Below, piece by piece: positions 48,839-62,279 of a DNA stretch of 64,000 bases. Source of the stretch: Nymphaea colorata (taxonomy: Eukaryota; Streptophyta; Magnoliopsida; Nymphaeales; Nymphaeaceae); assembly GCF_008831285.2 (NCBI RefSeq), contig NC_045145.1, positions 19,918,040 to 19,982,039 on the forward strand, written 5' to 3'. Made by a program: the position numbers and the translations under genes. Position 1 is the stretch's first letter. Every line of letters starts with the position of its first letter. The notes beneath the pieces were generated by a model that was given only the letters and a program-made list of their open reading frames with translations, did no database searches and was not told the DNA's origin.

Positions 48839-51800
48839 GAAGAGAAACAGTTACCAGATAAATAGTTCATGCAAATCCAAGATCATAACCCTTGAGAATA
48901 CCAAGAGATTGGCCACACTGGAAATGATAGTGAGTCTGAAAATGCTCATCTTAACTATCATTGACCTCTTCTTGAATTTTATTCTAGCTATAACGTACTG
49001 GTATTTCTGACCCCGTGTTTCATGTTTATAAATACAAGCACGAAGGCAGGCACATGTGCATACATGCTATATACTTTTGTATCTGCAGATTCATCAACTT
49101 ATGATTTATAGCTTCAAAAATATATCCTATTTCCAAATTCAACCGCAAAAAATTTATGCATTGCTCAATCATATTGACCATATGAAGGCCTGGTAGAGGA
49201 AGGCAAGGATCCATTAACAAGTCAGCAAACTGAAAATGAACGTCTGGGGTGATCATCAAGAAAAATTTGTGGTTTGCATTTGCATGACAAAATATCGGAT
49301 TGTAATGCTCTTATAAATCCATGTCTAGACAATTACCAGATTTGGCACTGCCCAGCCAACGAGCACTGAAAGAGCAGTCATTACCTGCATTTTAGTTTTC
49401 CAGTCAGCAACATATCATTCCCCAGTTGGTAGTAATTAGGTATGAAACAACACTCACAGTAAGGGCTGCAAGGCAACCTAATAGCACGATCCGCCTTGGA
49501 TGTCTCATTGCTAGGATCTAAATATCAGGTAATAAATAGAAGCATAAGAAACATAATTTTAACATAAATAAGCAACAAACTTCATAATCAGAAGAGGTTT
49601 TTCACTTGCAGCGGTAACCAATAGGATCATGTGGAATGAATATGGAAGATCAAGCAGATAATGGCACTTTCATCTGAATATCTCACACAAGACAAGATCC
49701 ATAACTTGGAAACCCATAATAAATCCTCCAGCTTGGACTTGATCGCTTTTGTATTGTAAAAAGAAGTGAACACTTGCCCATTTGAGGTAAACAAAAACAG
49801 AATAAATGGATACAATAACAAATTGTCAATGTCAATTCACCAATGCAAATCTCATTATCTCAGACAATCTCATCTGAAAAAATAATAAAAGCACAAAAAG
49901 CAGAAGATAAGAAAAAGAATGCCACAGATGATTAAATTTTAGTAGAAGTTTAAGAAAAAGTTATGGTAGCTTTAAAATATAAAAACATGAAAAAAATTTA
50001 CATGAAACTAAAAATATCCAGAAATTACTACAATAGTGGTACCACAATATATACAGGGAAACATACAGGTACCCAGAACTTATTGCAAGAATGGTATTAA
50101 AATATAATTTTTCAAACAAAAATCTAGTGATGCGGTCTTTGTTTCCAACCAGAGATTTAGAAAGTGCATATATCGCAAACACTGACTGTGACGTAATATA
50201 CGCTGATACATCCATTGCATGGATATGTAGGATCTTAAGATAGTTTTCATTTATGTAGTGAAACAACTACTACTATTTTTTTAGTTTTCACTTATGTAGT
50301 CAAAAAACTACTATTATTTTTCCTTTACCAACCAAAGAAAGCAATCCATCAGTTGCTGTTCCATGCTCAAGTATGAGGGAGTGACATGTTCCACTCAGAA
50401 ATTAAAACTATAGTAGTGTCAATGCATTATCAGACAAAGAAGAAACTAAAGTAAAATACACAATAAAAACATCTCAACATATGGATTAAGAACTATCAAT
50501 CCTGCAAACACAATCCAAGGATATTCTGAAGATACAACTTGCAGGTTGGTTGAGTGATATTGATCTGTTCACAGTGGAGCCTAGCAAAAGAGATCTTTGA
50601 AGTTTGCAGGTTGCTTCTGTTCTGGCCACTACAATCTAGCCTAGATTCTTGAGACCCAATCATTAGAGCAAATTACAATCTCATTTAACAGTTGTTTAGC
50701 TTGTACAGTTTCTTTTTTTTTTTTCGAACAATTTCCAATCTTGATTTGTGATAACAGGATTAAGTTTCTATTAGAAACTCAAGAAATTGTTTATACTTTA
50801 TACATATAGAGCATGGAAGGTTTTCACATTGTTTCAGAAACAAACCTATGTATCCCCATAATTCCATTAAAGATATTGAAACTTTTCATAGTTTTGATTA
50901 ACTGTTGAAATTTTGGGGTCATTAGATACATGCCCCAGATGCTTTGATATTTCTGTCTGGCAGGAAAGAAACAAAATAAAATCCACCCTTGATTTTCACA
51001 TGGCTGGATTTCTATGACTTTTTCGTCACAAGGGAGTCAAGCAATCGAACCTGTGATTCCATTGACAAATTGAGTGTTTCAGCCTGAAGTCTGAAGGGCG
51101 TAAGCAAAGACCATCTTTGCAGAACAAGCACAAAACTCATCAATGTATTAGGATAAATAAGCAGGAAACGCTGTGGACCTCAGCATATAATAATCGTAAT
51201 TTTAGCTTGTTCCTTCTATGTATCTATCCATTCACTATTATAGATATGTCTTCCATAAATTTTGTCACAAGCACTCGAAAGAATTAAATAGAGACAAGCT
51301 TAGAATTGCTACATGTAAGAAAGGACAGACATCATAGAAATGTCAAGAAGCAGAAATTCTGGAAAAAAATAGGCAGATATTTGTAATAGACAGATTTTAA
51401 AAGGCAAACCAGTCAACAGGCATAACTACAATAAATTATACAAGAACATAGAAATCAGGTCCTTCTTTAACTAGAGATAACCTAACATGTAAAGACAGCT
51501 AATAGTTAAAATTAGAATAACATAACGAATGTCTAGGAAAGAAGGCACCATATGTTAAATTACAAAGAGCAACAAGTTGGGGAATAGAAACAGTCATCAA
51601 GACTTGGTCGTGACTGTAGACAATCAGTTGTGATTTTTCTAGAAGACTGCAAGCAACTCTACATCCCAAGATCGCTAGAACCAAGGTTTAATTGTTTAAA
51701 TCTGTCCTGCTAAGTAACAACAGATAACTTTTTTGCCTTTGCCACTATACCAAAGGAGTTATATAACTGTTCTCCTGTAACCCTTCAAAGTTTCAATCAG

Positions 51801-52860
51801 TCAAGACTTGCCTATTTTCATAAGGCGCCTTTTTGGTCTTCATACCAGTCTCTTGGCTTAATTCCAATTTCCAACTATACCATAGAACCCCTTTCTATAC
51901 AGTTGTATCAAACTGCATGCTCAAATTAAAATTTTAAAAATCTCTGTTGTGAAAATGGTTGGTCTAACAGTAAGTTAGTCATAGCATTTTGACTTTTCAC
52001 TAGCAAAACCTGTAAGTTGTTAAAGCAACAAGAACTTTAATCTGTCAAAGTGGATTGCTATTATAAGGTTGTTTCATTGACAAGGAACAGTATACGCATT
52101 TTTTTCGTTTGTCAACAAGATTTTCAAGTGATGGCGCTTGTGAAAAGAATCGAGTTTCACAGCCGAACAGCTTTCTCTAGCAATAATTTTCAGATTTCCA
52201 TCTCCAGCCAAAATTCAAAAACCTAGTAGTTGGATTTGCTCATCCAAAATGAAGATATCTTTTGCAAACTCATTGAACCGTATAAGCAACTGCAGAAGGA
52301 TAACCAAAGTACGCATTGCCACCTCTCTTTACTAAAGCTATTCATATATTGATGCCTGACGTATGATCATCTTATTTTTGGATTATCTCTTGGTCTATTG
52401 AATTTTTGTTCGCAACATTTATCAGAAAGAAAAATCAATCAAAGAATGAAAACATAGGAAAGGGATATAGACCCACGGATTATGAAACAACACGACTCAT
52501 TTTAAGCAGGATACTGTCCAAGATCAAAGCTACTCCCATGCACCAGATACCACCGAGCAAACAACAAAAAGAAGAGAACCAACAACCAAAATCATCATTC
52601 CTAGACGGAAACGGCTCCAAGCAAAAATACTTACCGCAGCCGCGAAGAACGTCTTATCACCGATCTCCGAAAGCACAGTCATGGCCAGAGACTTGGAGAA
52701 CCCCTAATTCATATCACGAGAGGAAGAAGCAGTAAACAAAAGACCCCAAACACCAAAATACGAGAGCAGAGAGAGACTACGAAGTAACCAATTATCTCAA
52801 CCCAACAAAGGAAAGAGCTCAACCATCATCGAGACTCACCTCGACGATCGACAAATCCAT
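46286..52860 (-). CDS. GDT1-like (UPF0016/TMEM165 family) cation transporter, 12 exons, 233 aa
   Basis: Golgi-type Mn2+/Ca2+ transporter related to yeast Gdt1 and human TMEM165, thought to supply Mn2+ for glycosylation. Minus-strand exons: 52860-52840, 52703-52635, 49517-49458, 49384-49337, 48047-47959, 47736-47700, 47622-47575, 46972-46901, 46810-46766, 46662-46601, 46511-46439, 46363-46286 (702 nt with stop). Two copies of the family signature E-x-G-D-K-(T/S) are at 20-25 (EIGDKT) and 157-162 (EWGDKS), one in each half-repeat. The hydrophilic loop at about 96-140 is acidic/basic and separates the two three-helix bundles. The protein lacks a long N-terminal presequence, so it belongs with the short plant forms (GDT1-like 4/5; PML4/PML5), not the chloroplast PAM71/CMT1 forms. 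Intron 2 is 3.1 kb and intron 4 is 1.3 kb; both are repeat-laden. Confidence 0.95.
48787..48838. repeat. Compound CA/GA microsatellite in GDT1-like intron 4
   Basis: An uninterrupted CA run of about 32 nt passes directly into a GA run of about 18 nt. It lies well inside intron 4 of the minus-strand gene. Confidence 0.9.
50242..50323. repeat. Diverged tandem duplication, about 41-bp unit, in GDT1-like intron 2
   Basis: AGTTTTCATTTATGTAGTG... and AGTTTTCACTTATGTAGTC... repeat back to back with a few mismatches, both ending in ACTACTA(C/T)TATTTTT. Confidence 0.75.
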
Positions 52861-53644
52861 TTTCTCTGGTCGGGGGAAAAGGAAAAGGGACAAGTCCTGA
52901 ACTGGATCTCCCGATACTCCGAAGTTATATTAAAAAAGAAATAGTAGGTGTCAAGGAATGCTGCTCTTCTTCAACTACCAGTACGAATTAGAGAGGGAAG
53001 GGGGCGGAGGTTCTCCTAGTGGACTGCTCCTCCCCGCTCCTCGAGTCCTGACCAGGTTACAGAGATCGGTGAATTCTGTTTTTGCCGTCCGACTGACTGC
53101 AACCAACCAACCAGCAAACCAAACTTGGGAGGGCTGCAAAATGAAGGATCCTATCCGGAAAAAGGCCTAGGGAAGAAGGTAGCTTACGTGTTCCCACTTC
53201 CCACCAGCAAAAATACTCAACCGACCAACGGAAGCCGGAAGGGAAGCGAAATACCACCACCCCCTTGCCGCCTCCGCCGCACCTCCCCCCTCCGCCTCCT
53301 ATCAGACTTATATAATGTGATTTCCGTTCTCTATTCATATAAATATATAATATGCTTTGCGCTCTCCGCAGCGCTCTACGCAAATACAGTTGGTATCTAG
53401 GTGAAGGCTTATCTAAGAAGACTACCTTAAAATGCATTTACTTTAAATGTTTTAGAGATGATTCAACTGAATTTATCTGATGCGATGCACATGCTTGATT
53501 CGACAATCTTCGAGTGGCCAGAATCTCACATGTATCCATGACTTTATAACATTTCAGAAACGAAAGGTGATAGAAACGACAAGAGTTGATGAACCACGGG
53601 ACCACGCATTTACTTAAAAATTTTCTGATTCAAAGTCAATTTTA

Positions 53645-53645
<1 letters not shown>

Positions 53646-53721
<76 letters not shown>

Positions 53722-53746
53722 GTGTGTGTGAGAGAGAGAGAGAGAG
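53646..53746. repeat. AT array passing into TG and GA repeats
   Basis: About 74 nt of TA repeat (53646-53719), then about 10 nt of TG and about 17 nt of GA. It is one of two arrays less than 250 bp apart. Confidence 0.9.
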
Positions 53747-53936
53747 TACAAAAGACAATGCTATTGGGTGCTTGATTGTTAAAGTTTAAAAATTTGTCAC
53801 TAAAATGACCATAAATTGACACTAAAATAATCATAAACCATTATCACATCATAAACCATCACTAATGTCAATGTAGTGTCATTTTGTAATGATAAATTTT
53901 TAAATTTTAGCCCACTCGGCAATATCAGACATTGGG

Positions 53937-54058
<122 letters not shown>

Positions 54059-55313
54059 AATCCAGTCATGCATAGATGAGGCAACAATTGGAGGATTTAA
54101 GTCGGATATTGCCACACAAAATGAAGCTTGAAGCATAATCAGACATGAATTAAGATATAAACCTGATATTGGGCACTAGTTAGTATGAGTCAAAACTTGA
54201 CTAGGTAAAAATTAAATCTAAGAGGGAACAAGTCAATGCAAAATTGACTAGTACTCGTTTTAGCGGATCTCAATTCGCTTGATAGTTGGGACCGGTTTAT
54301 TACTTTCTTTTAACAGGCTCGAAAGGTCCCTATTCCCCTGCCTCTGGTGTTCTAAGATAAGTCAATGTCAGACCGGTGTTTGCATAAACAAAATGAAGAC
54401 AACTAGCAATATGAAAATAATGCTTGCAAATTCTTTTAGAGTTGTCTATTTGATTAACATCAGATTATTCTTAGTCCTTTTATATTGAATGTTAGAATAT
54501 GTTTTTTAAAGCATATGAATCACATATGTGAAACTTCAAATTGGTGTGTTAAATTTGGCTCTGCAACTAGCTATCACAACTTACTACAAATTTGACTTAA
54601 ATGTCTAATCTGGTAGATCCCAAGTAACTTTACAGCCGGTTTCCCTACTTACTCAAATCAAATGGGCATGAACCAAGACAATTTAGTAATACAAGAATGA
54701 CATCTTATAAACTCGTCCAAGCTTCCCAATGTCAGTAGTATAAGACTTCTCTTAACCTTGCGCGTGACGCATTCCATGATACTCATATTTCTGTTTTTGC
54801 AGGATTTTGATGTGACTGTAAAACCCAAGTACTAAATCAAGATCCCGTTATTTATGTAGAGCAAATGCTTTTGATCATGCAAATTATGTATATAGTGAGA
54901 TATCCAAGTTGAACCTGAAACCACTAGTTGCATCGACACCTGCAGGTCCTCGATCGTTTAAACTGGTGAGGAGTACTTTTAAACTGATTGTTTGAAATAG
55001 AACACTTCCCTCATCACACACACATATAAATCACTTTATGTGTGTGTGTGAAAATTGAATAGTGATTGTAGTTTTTTAAAGTCACATAGTCATTTAATCT
55101 ACACGGTTCAATCCAACATAATATATAGTTAAAAAAAAAATTAACAAGAAAAATGTGATGAACATTTTAGTTATCTAATATTAGTTTATAACTTTTTCTT
55201 TTTGTTTTTCTTTCAACCATCCATTTATTATAGATAGATGGCCTGGTAGGATGGTTGAGTGACTTTAGATAACCAAAGTTATCGTTCACTTAATATATAT
55301 ATATATATATTAA

Positions 55314-55418
55314 GGGTCAACTATCCCATGGGCGATTAGGTTTCTAAATTATTGTGTATGATTATCATATTTTAGGGGTCAACAATCAAATGGGTGATGA
55401 GGTTTCCAAATTATTGTT
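55314..55418. repeat. Diverged tandem duplication, about 62-bp period
   Basis: GGGTCAAC(T/A)ATC-type units start at about 55314 and 55376 and both run through AGGTTT(C/T)(T/C)AAATTATTGT with scattered mismatches. Confidence 0.65.
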
Positions 55419-56772
55419 AATTAGGTTTCAAAAAATTTTCACTTACATCACCTTTGCACCAGGAATACATAAATTTTCAGCACAAAATTTTTAAAATAAA
55501 ATTCTCAACTTTGTAGTAGCAAAAAGCTAGTTTAAAAGATAAAATTCTCAGCTAGTGACTCGATGACTTGTTTCGGGCTCACGGAATTCTTCTCTACGCC
55601 CAACCAACGACGCCCGTGGGTCATAGGCAATGGTCGGCTTCCTTCCATCAACGTGCTCAATCCTAAGTAAGCATGATTACCTGAACCCCTACGAGTAAGA
55701 TGAAAGCCAATTGATGCTTTGATGGTAGGGTGAGAACACAGGCGATGTGCAAATGGAATTTCGAGATTGATCCTTGATCAAATGTTTCTTTGGGAAAGAA
55801 ACCTCAGATCAGACCCTCATCAAAGATGAATAACTTCTGCACGTAAAGGTGTCAACTTGTGATTCCTCAGTCCCTTGGCCTCTGAAAAAAGTATACAGGA
55901 ACTGCCTCTCATCATCTCTTTTACTTGTTTATTTATCTGTAATATAATAAAAGAAATGGTGTGCCAACGTCGCTTGCATATCTGTAAGAAACGCAATCAC
56001 AGCGTCAGAATTTTTAGTGCAGAAGTATCATAGCCACCTGCGTGCGTCATCTTGGCTGTTGAATTGCATCAAGTAATGGCGCTTCCAAGCTACCAAAAGC
56101 GTGCTCTGGTCGTCACGACAGATGCAAGCCAGAATGTTCTTCCTGGTTTTTTGTTAGATCAGGTTCCGCAATGAATCCATTGACGCTTATACAAAGGCTA
56201 GATCAGAATTATTAACCGTGTCGATCATACAGTCCACCATCTTTCTGCAAGTAAAAAACTAGAGGCAGTTGACTTCCTTTCCCAGGTGCCTATCAGCTGT
56301 TAGCTGTTGATGATGATCTCCATATACAATGTATGTATATGCAAAGATGGATGGAACCCTTTCGTCAGCTGAATATTTTAGTAATAAAAAAATATTACTT
56401 TAACTGTTTTTCGTTACATACATGCGTCCAGTGCCATATCAAATAAGCTGAAACTCTATAAAGACTAGCGTTTCTCTGATCAAGAAATTAGGGGTACATG
56501 GCAGTCCTGCGCTCCCATGTCGAGAGATTACTACACAAGAGAATATGTTGAACATAAACTCCGTTTGGTTGGCATTACGTCTGAAACCCGGAAGGAACAT
56601 CTTATTTAGGACAAAATCCGATTCTCAATGTATTTGCCTGATCAGTATTTTGTTCTGATTAATTGGCAACTTGTCTCGTGCCTGACTTACATAAAACTCA
56701 TAAATAGATTCATCATAGTTCTTAACCAGCCATTGGTTGGGCCAGTAATGGGTATGCACACAATTATTTAAG

Positions 56773-57103
56773 AGTAACAACCCGACCCACTTTTAAGTTT
56801 GGGCCCTTGGTTCGGTAGATCCCAACCCGCCCCTTTCAGAATCAAGACAACAATCTATTTTATAACTCCTTTATAAGCCCTTGCGTTCATGCGTGTGAGA
56901 CCCCAGGTACGAGTGTTGAACCGGCTCTAATACAACTGTAACAACCCGATCCACTTTTAGGCTTGGGCTCCCAGTTCGGTAGATCCCAACCAGCCCTCTA
57001 GTAGTTTTAGAACCAAAACAACAATCTATTTAATAACCTCTTTTATAAGTTTTTGAAGATACCTCACAATCTTCAATAAAAAACTAAATCTTTGAGTGTT
57101 ATA
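56773..57103 (-). mobile_element. TRIM retrotransposon (copy 2), truncated
   Basis: Same family as 17870-18329, in minus orientation. The 5' LTR is 56937-57103. Just left of it lies a degenerate primer-binding site, reading TTGTATTAGAGCCGGTTCAA on the minus strand. The 3' LTR (about 56773-56885) lacks the distal part, so internal sequence joins directly to the middle of the LTR. The shared order TATAAC...TTGAAGATTGTGAG...CTTATAAA...GGTTGTTACA identifies the family. Confidence 0.7.
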
Positions 57104-58688
57104 ATGCAGATTTGAGGAAGAATGAGAGACTGATTGAAGTGGAGAAGAAAAACACACAAATTGGTGGATGCGATCTAGCGCAAACACTGTCAAGTGTGCC
57201 CTGGTGAAGTTATAGTTCTGTCCAAAAGGGAGATAGTTGGTGACTGCCTTGAAAATCAGAGTGAAAGATCAAAGCGTCCTCAACCAATCGCTTCGCTGCC
57301 CTGAATGAGAGGGGGCTCCTTAGTGGTGACGATGAAAAAGATCAGCTCCTCCTCGATATCTCTTCTCATGCATCAACCAAAGTGTATAATTATGAAAACC
57401 ATTAAGGATAAAAGTGATAAATTAATATGAGCATTTAATGTATGTGCTTCATGTATCTCAAATGAGACAGTAATTGGAGATATATCCAAATGACATAGTT
57501 CATCTCTTAAACTTACTTTATTTAGTAAATTACACTTAAAATTGAAGTAAAGCCAAAGCGGTTTTAGCACATCCTGCCTCTCACCATTAAGAGTGAGAAT
57601 GTATGAGAACACAGGGAAAGAAAAAGAAAGAAAAACTTCGAATCTTCAAAGGATGTTTCTTAAAGAATTGACAGGATGATCTCTAAACATTTTCCGCGTT
57701 AAGGAAAATTGATCTTTAACTATACATGGTTAGCAGTGTACTCTGTTATAGATTCAGCAAAACGAGTTCAAGTTTCAAAGAATCGGTGGTCATCAGCCAT
57801 TTCCATTTATCTCACTGCATTCAATTTCTTGATTTTCATGAGTTTAACTACTGCATCCATTAAAACGAAAATATCTTCATTAACAAGCTAAAGAAAGAGA
57901 CCCATCTGGATTCGCGTGCAGAAAGTTGGGACAAAACCTGTGGCTGAGTGTGTCTATTAAGATAACGATAAATGTGGGGAAAAGAAAAAATCCTATAGAG
58001 CTGGCTGGTGCCGTGTCCCTGCCATTTCTATTTTAAGATCTATATTCTGTACTAGTGAAGGAAGAACCAGATGTACTTACAGATCGGATTTTGTTGTCGC
58101 CGGAGATTGGTTATGGCTAAATTAAGATCCCAATTTGAATTCAAGCTGGATTGGAGCTGTTAAACTAGCCGTTGAGAACTTCAAGTTGTTGAATATGTGT
58201 CTTTGGATCGGATGGAAATTCAAATTCAGAACAAAGTCCGATCCAAGTTTCATGTCTTACGTGACAAAATAAGGACCTTCTTTGTGCTTGTTTCAGCACC
58301 AATATGACGATATTCACTACGAAATCCAGATCCAACTCTAGGCTTTGATTGAGCTTGATTCGTTCGGGTTCTGGTCTGCCACGATCCGGCCCGAAGCCAC
58401 CGGCCACTCTCCGAGTCTCCGGGCGGAAGCTCGCCCGCTCAGCCTGTGGACTGCGCGTCCTCAACGAGTCCGCATTTTGACAAATAAAAGAGGAGCACGT
58501 CAGCGGAGGAATGAAAAGGACGGTCGTAGCCGGCGTCCCTGACCCAACAGGGCTCTCTCCTTCCTCCGTCCTGCCATCGAATCTGAGGGCGGAGGGAATA
58601 TGCGGGGGGAAGCCTGAGACGAGTACATCTGGGAAGGACGCTGGAATATGCGGCCTAGCTCGCCCATATTCCTCCCGAATCCCTTCCC

Positions 58689-58697
58689 ATAAATAGT
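58689..58697 (+). promoter_or_regulatory. Possible TATA box (CATAAATAG) of the CREST-like gene
   Basis: CATAAATAG is followed about 30-60 bp later by a CT-rich leader-like segment and a possible donor (CTCTCAG then GTTTTG) at about 58852. If real, the gene has a 5' UTR intron of about 3.4 kb ending at 62276. Confidence 0.3.
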
Positions 58698-60529
58698 TCC
58701 CCACTCACCAGAAATCGCCCATTAGTCTTCCTGGTTGGTGCTGTTTTGTTCGGTGCTCTCTCTTTCTTTTCTCCCATTTTGGTTGCCTCTTGTTCTCTTC
58801 ATCGGCAAGGGAAACGGCACACGGCAAGCACCCCAGGAACCTTCTCTCAGGTTTTGCCCCCTTCTTTACCATTTCTCTTGTTCTTTTCGTTTTTTCATGT
58901 CGAATTGATCTTGTTTTTGTTGTTCTTGTTCGTCACGATTACATATTTTCCTTTCTTCTTGCCCTTTTCTGTAAGAACGAACTTTGATAGTGTACTCTGA
59001 ATGAGGGGAGGTTTGATCCTATCGTATCTTAGCTCGGCGACCATGTCGTCGCGAAATGGCGAGCTTCCACTGGCGTTTGTCGTTCGCATAGAAAAAAAGG
59101 AAAATCTATATGATTGGACAGGTCCATTGGCAGCCGACCCAGTTTATGCCTTACGCAGTTCGTTAACATTCACCTTAGGATCATCTATAGAAGTTCCATT
59201 TGAACCAACTTAGCCTCCCAGGCCTTCACTTAAAAGAAGTGAGAAGAGAGAATCCAGGATGATTCTGAAGCAACTCCATATCCCAGAAAATGGGAGAGCT
59301 ATTAAATTACTTAATGTCATTTCCAGTTTGCCAGTTTTCTGCACATGCAGCGGATTGAACTCCTGGCGTTCTAGTAGAAGGTTTCCAGATCGCAATCTAG
59401 TAACCAAGCTTGTCATGCATTCTGGAAAATTGTGTAGTGATTACCATTCAATTACCACACACTTGAACACATAGTTTCATTTCGATAGAATAATAAGATA
59501 ACGGACATAATCTGGAAAATTGTGCCAAAATCTTACGCGTGAAGAAGTCTTATTTTCACGCAAAAAATAAAAAGGCAACTCCAACTCTGCTGCTCCCAGA
59601 GAATCACCGTGGTCAGAAACCTTAATTAACATAAACTATGAATGCGTCAGTGTATCTTCTGCAGTACCGTCCATCCAAATTTCTAATTACATTAAAAACC
59701 AATTCACAAGGTCACCTCAGTTACTGGAAAGACACCATACTATCATAGGCTGCGTTTACTTGGTGAAGTGAAGAGTTTTCTAAATTAAGGGAGAGTCTGC
59801 TGAAGGAATGGAATGTACGACCATAAAATAATTATTTATTGAGCTGTGGATTTGTGAATTTGAGTTACAGACTATAGCAGCCATGGGTAGTTTGAGAGGG
59901 AAAAATGAGGACTTAATATAAAAATGGGGGAAGAAAAAGAGGAAAAAAGGGGTCAAAGTGGGATTTTGAGAACCTCTTGTCAATCAGTATTACTAAAACG
60001 TAGGATAAACGAAAAAATTGGTTTCAAAAATTATCTTAAAGTATAATAATTTTTTTGTATGGACTGCTTGGGTGCCTCAACATAGGCATTTAAGATACTG
60101 CCCAGCGCCTAAGAGAGAGCATACAGTTTTTAGTTACAAAACTTTTGGGACATTCCCAGACAATTGGAAAAGCTGTTGCTGTTGTATGTTGTTCTTGAAG
60201 CTTTTCCGTTGTTTCTAGCCTCGTAGCCATGATTGGGAGAGGGTAAATTTCTGTAAAGTATCTGTTTAGTTCCGTTGGAAACTCTGTAATGAGTAACATC
60301 TGAGATGCATAAATCAAAGCGTGCCACCATATGATAGCGGAGACACTACTGGCATATCTGACTGTCATCCGATCCTAAAATGCACAGTGCTGAGCAACAA
60401 GTAAAATCTTTGATTCCATTCATATGTTCGATATCTTGATATACCGGAGCTTATGCTTGAACTTAGGTTCCATTTTCACTATAAGCACCCAAGGGATGTT
60501 TAATTTATCTTCGGTTTGGTTTGACACGA

Positions 60530-61000
60530 GAACTTAGGATTTTTTAGGATAGTCGTAAACAAATTAAATTTTTTGAGCCAACTAAGATTTTTTAGGATAG
60601 TCATAAAGAAATTAAATTTATTAAACCAAGATCTGGAAACCTGCTTTAGCCCATAAAGAACCTTTTTCATACAAAGAGTCTTACTATTAGAAAGGTTTAT
60701 TCTAGGATGGAGATTCCTGTAAACTTTTTTAATTCAATTATTCATTTAGAAAACATTTTTGACATCCATCTGGTATGTTCTAAGTTCTAAGCTTTGATGG
60801 AAGCTATAACTGTAAGGGTCCTAACAGATGTAATCCCAGCTATGGGGCCAAAAGTTTGCTCATAGTTTATATAATGTTGTTGACTATACCCCTTGGCTAC
60901 TAATCAGAACTTTAACTTTTTAGAGGTCCATCATTCTTGGTTTTAACCTTGTACTTCTGACCTTAGGATTTTGTGAGTTCTTGCCTCATCAGCTTTGATA
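60530..61000 (-). pseudogene. Fossil Copia reverse transcriptase fragment
   Basis: On the minus strand, LVAKGYSQQHYINYEQTFGP then IAGITSVRTLTVIA (about 60900-60800) matches the plant Copia RT block LVAKGY...ETFAPVA. MDVKNVF follows (about 60760), and then KVLYGLKQ-like sequence and SWFNKF (about 60655-60620). Frame changes and stops occur throughout. It is unrelated in position to the 23-28 kb element and far more decayed. No LTRs were found. It lies in the inferred first intron of the gene starting at 62280, in antisense orientation. Confidence 0.7.
60536..60630. repeat. Tandem duplication of about 50 bp in the fossil RT
   Basis: The stretch GGATTTTTTAGGATAGTCGT...AAATTAAATTTTTTGAGCC recurs at once as AAGATTTTTTAGGATAGTCA...AAATTAAATTTATTAAACC, with few mismatches. 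Confidence 0.7.
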
Positions 61001-62279
61001 GACAAACGGCCCAAATGATTTACTAATATCCTGAAATACAGTCTAAATTCTTTTCTCTAGAAAGCCTTGAGATTATTTCATTCATAGGGTTTGCTCCATT
61101 TTACAAGTCTTATTCCTAAATAACTTGACCAATGTTCGGAATAGTAAAATTAGAGGGTATGAGGACTTTTTTAGTGAGTCTTTAATGCTTTCCTCTTATC
61201 ACATTTATTTCTTAAGCTTTGCAGTTATGGAATTTGGGAGGTAGCAAAGTTCGCAAGAGTGGTGACGGGCAGTTTTCAACTACTTGCTAGGAAGGCATTG
61301 AGTCCCACCTCCAAATGATCATTGTTCACTTGTCCATCCTAGCAACTGGACTTAGGTCTTAAAAGAGAGCACCATATTCAAGCAAAGGATATTAATAGAT
61401 CTTTATTATCAACTGAAATGCCTCTCTAAATTATATCCTTCACTTTCATTGGCAGCTTATAAAATAAGTTGAAAAATATCTATTTATCGAGGTTGGTTGC
61501 TGATTATTTTTCTTCTAGTTTAAGAGTTAAATCTTCTGTCTTGGATGCTGATGGAAGTCCACTTGAGGGCTCAGTAGATTGAATGATATGTTGTTGCGAG
61601 GGTTTGCTAATGCAGAAAGAGCTCCACCCGAAAATCCAAGCTAATCAAACAATGTGAAATAGCTTCTTAGGAAGATTTCAAGTCCTTTTTTTTTCCAACA
61701 TTAGAGGTTTAGAGCAGTTCTAGTTTAATCAAATGCACAAGGTAGTATGAGGAAGAGTTCTCTTAATATATTGCAAGTTTAAGCAATCCTGCACCTTGAG
61801 GTTGAATGCATATCTAACTCTTTCACAATGAGCTATCAATCTTTGTATGAGATGCTGGCCAGGTCATGTGCTTTGTTCCAATCTCTGGAATATGACAATT
61901 CTTTAGGGACTGAATTAACAAGCTTTATGATATAAGTCAGATGAGCTGGAATGGAAGATCTTCATTGTTGTACTGTAGTCAAATTGTTGTGTCTAAAATT
62001 CAAATTTAGCAACATCAAGATCTAACTTCGCAATATATGGACAAGCATATAGTAGACATCCTGTAATATATAAATTTGAAGCAGGTATCAGGACCAATGA
62101 AGTAATAATTTGTGCTTTTGTATTGTTGATATTTCTGCAATTGTCAAAGCTTTGGTTTATGAGTTATTTTGTATTATGTTCATGTAGATTGCAATTGTTT
62201 ATTCCATTTTCGTGATTGTTGAATTTGATTTGATTTCTAGACTTGCCTAACTTATGTCTTTGTTATTCCATCGTAGAAT

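Noticed and set aside
58165-58704. 179-codon minus-strand frame
   Set aside because: No known domain; it overlaps the likely promoter of the plus-strand CREST-like gene and its length is explained by higher GC.
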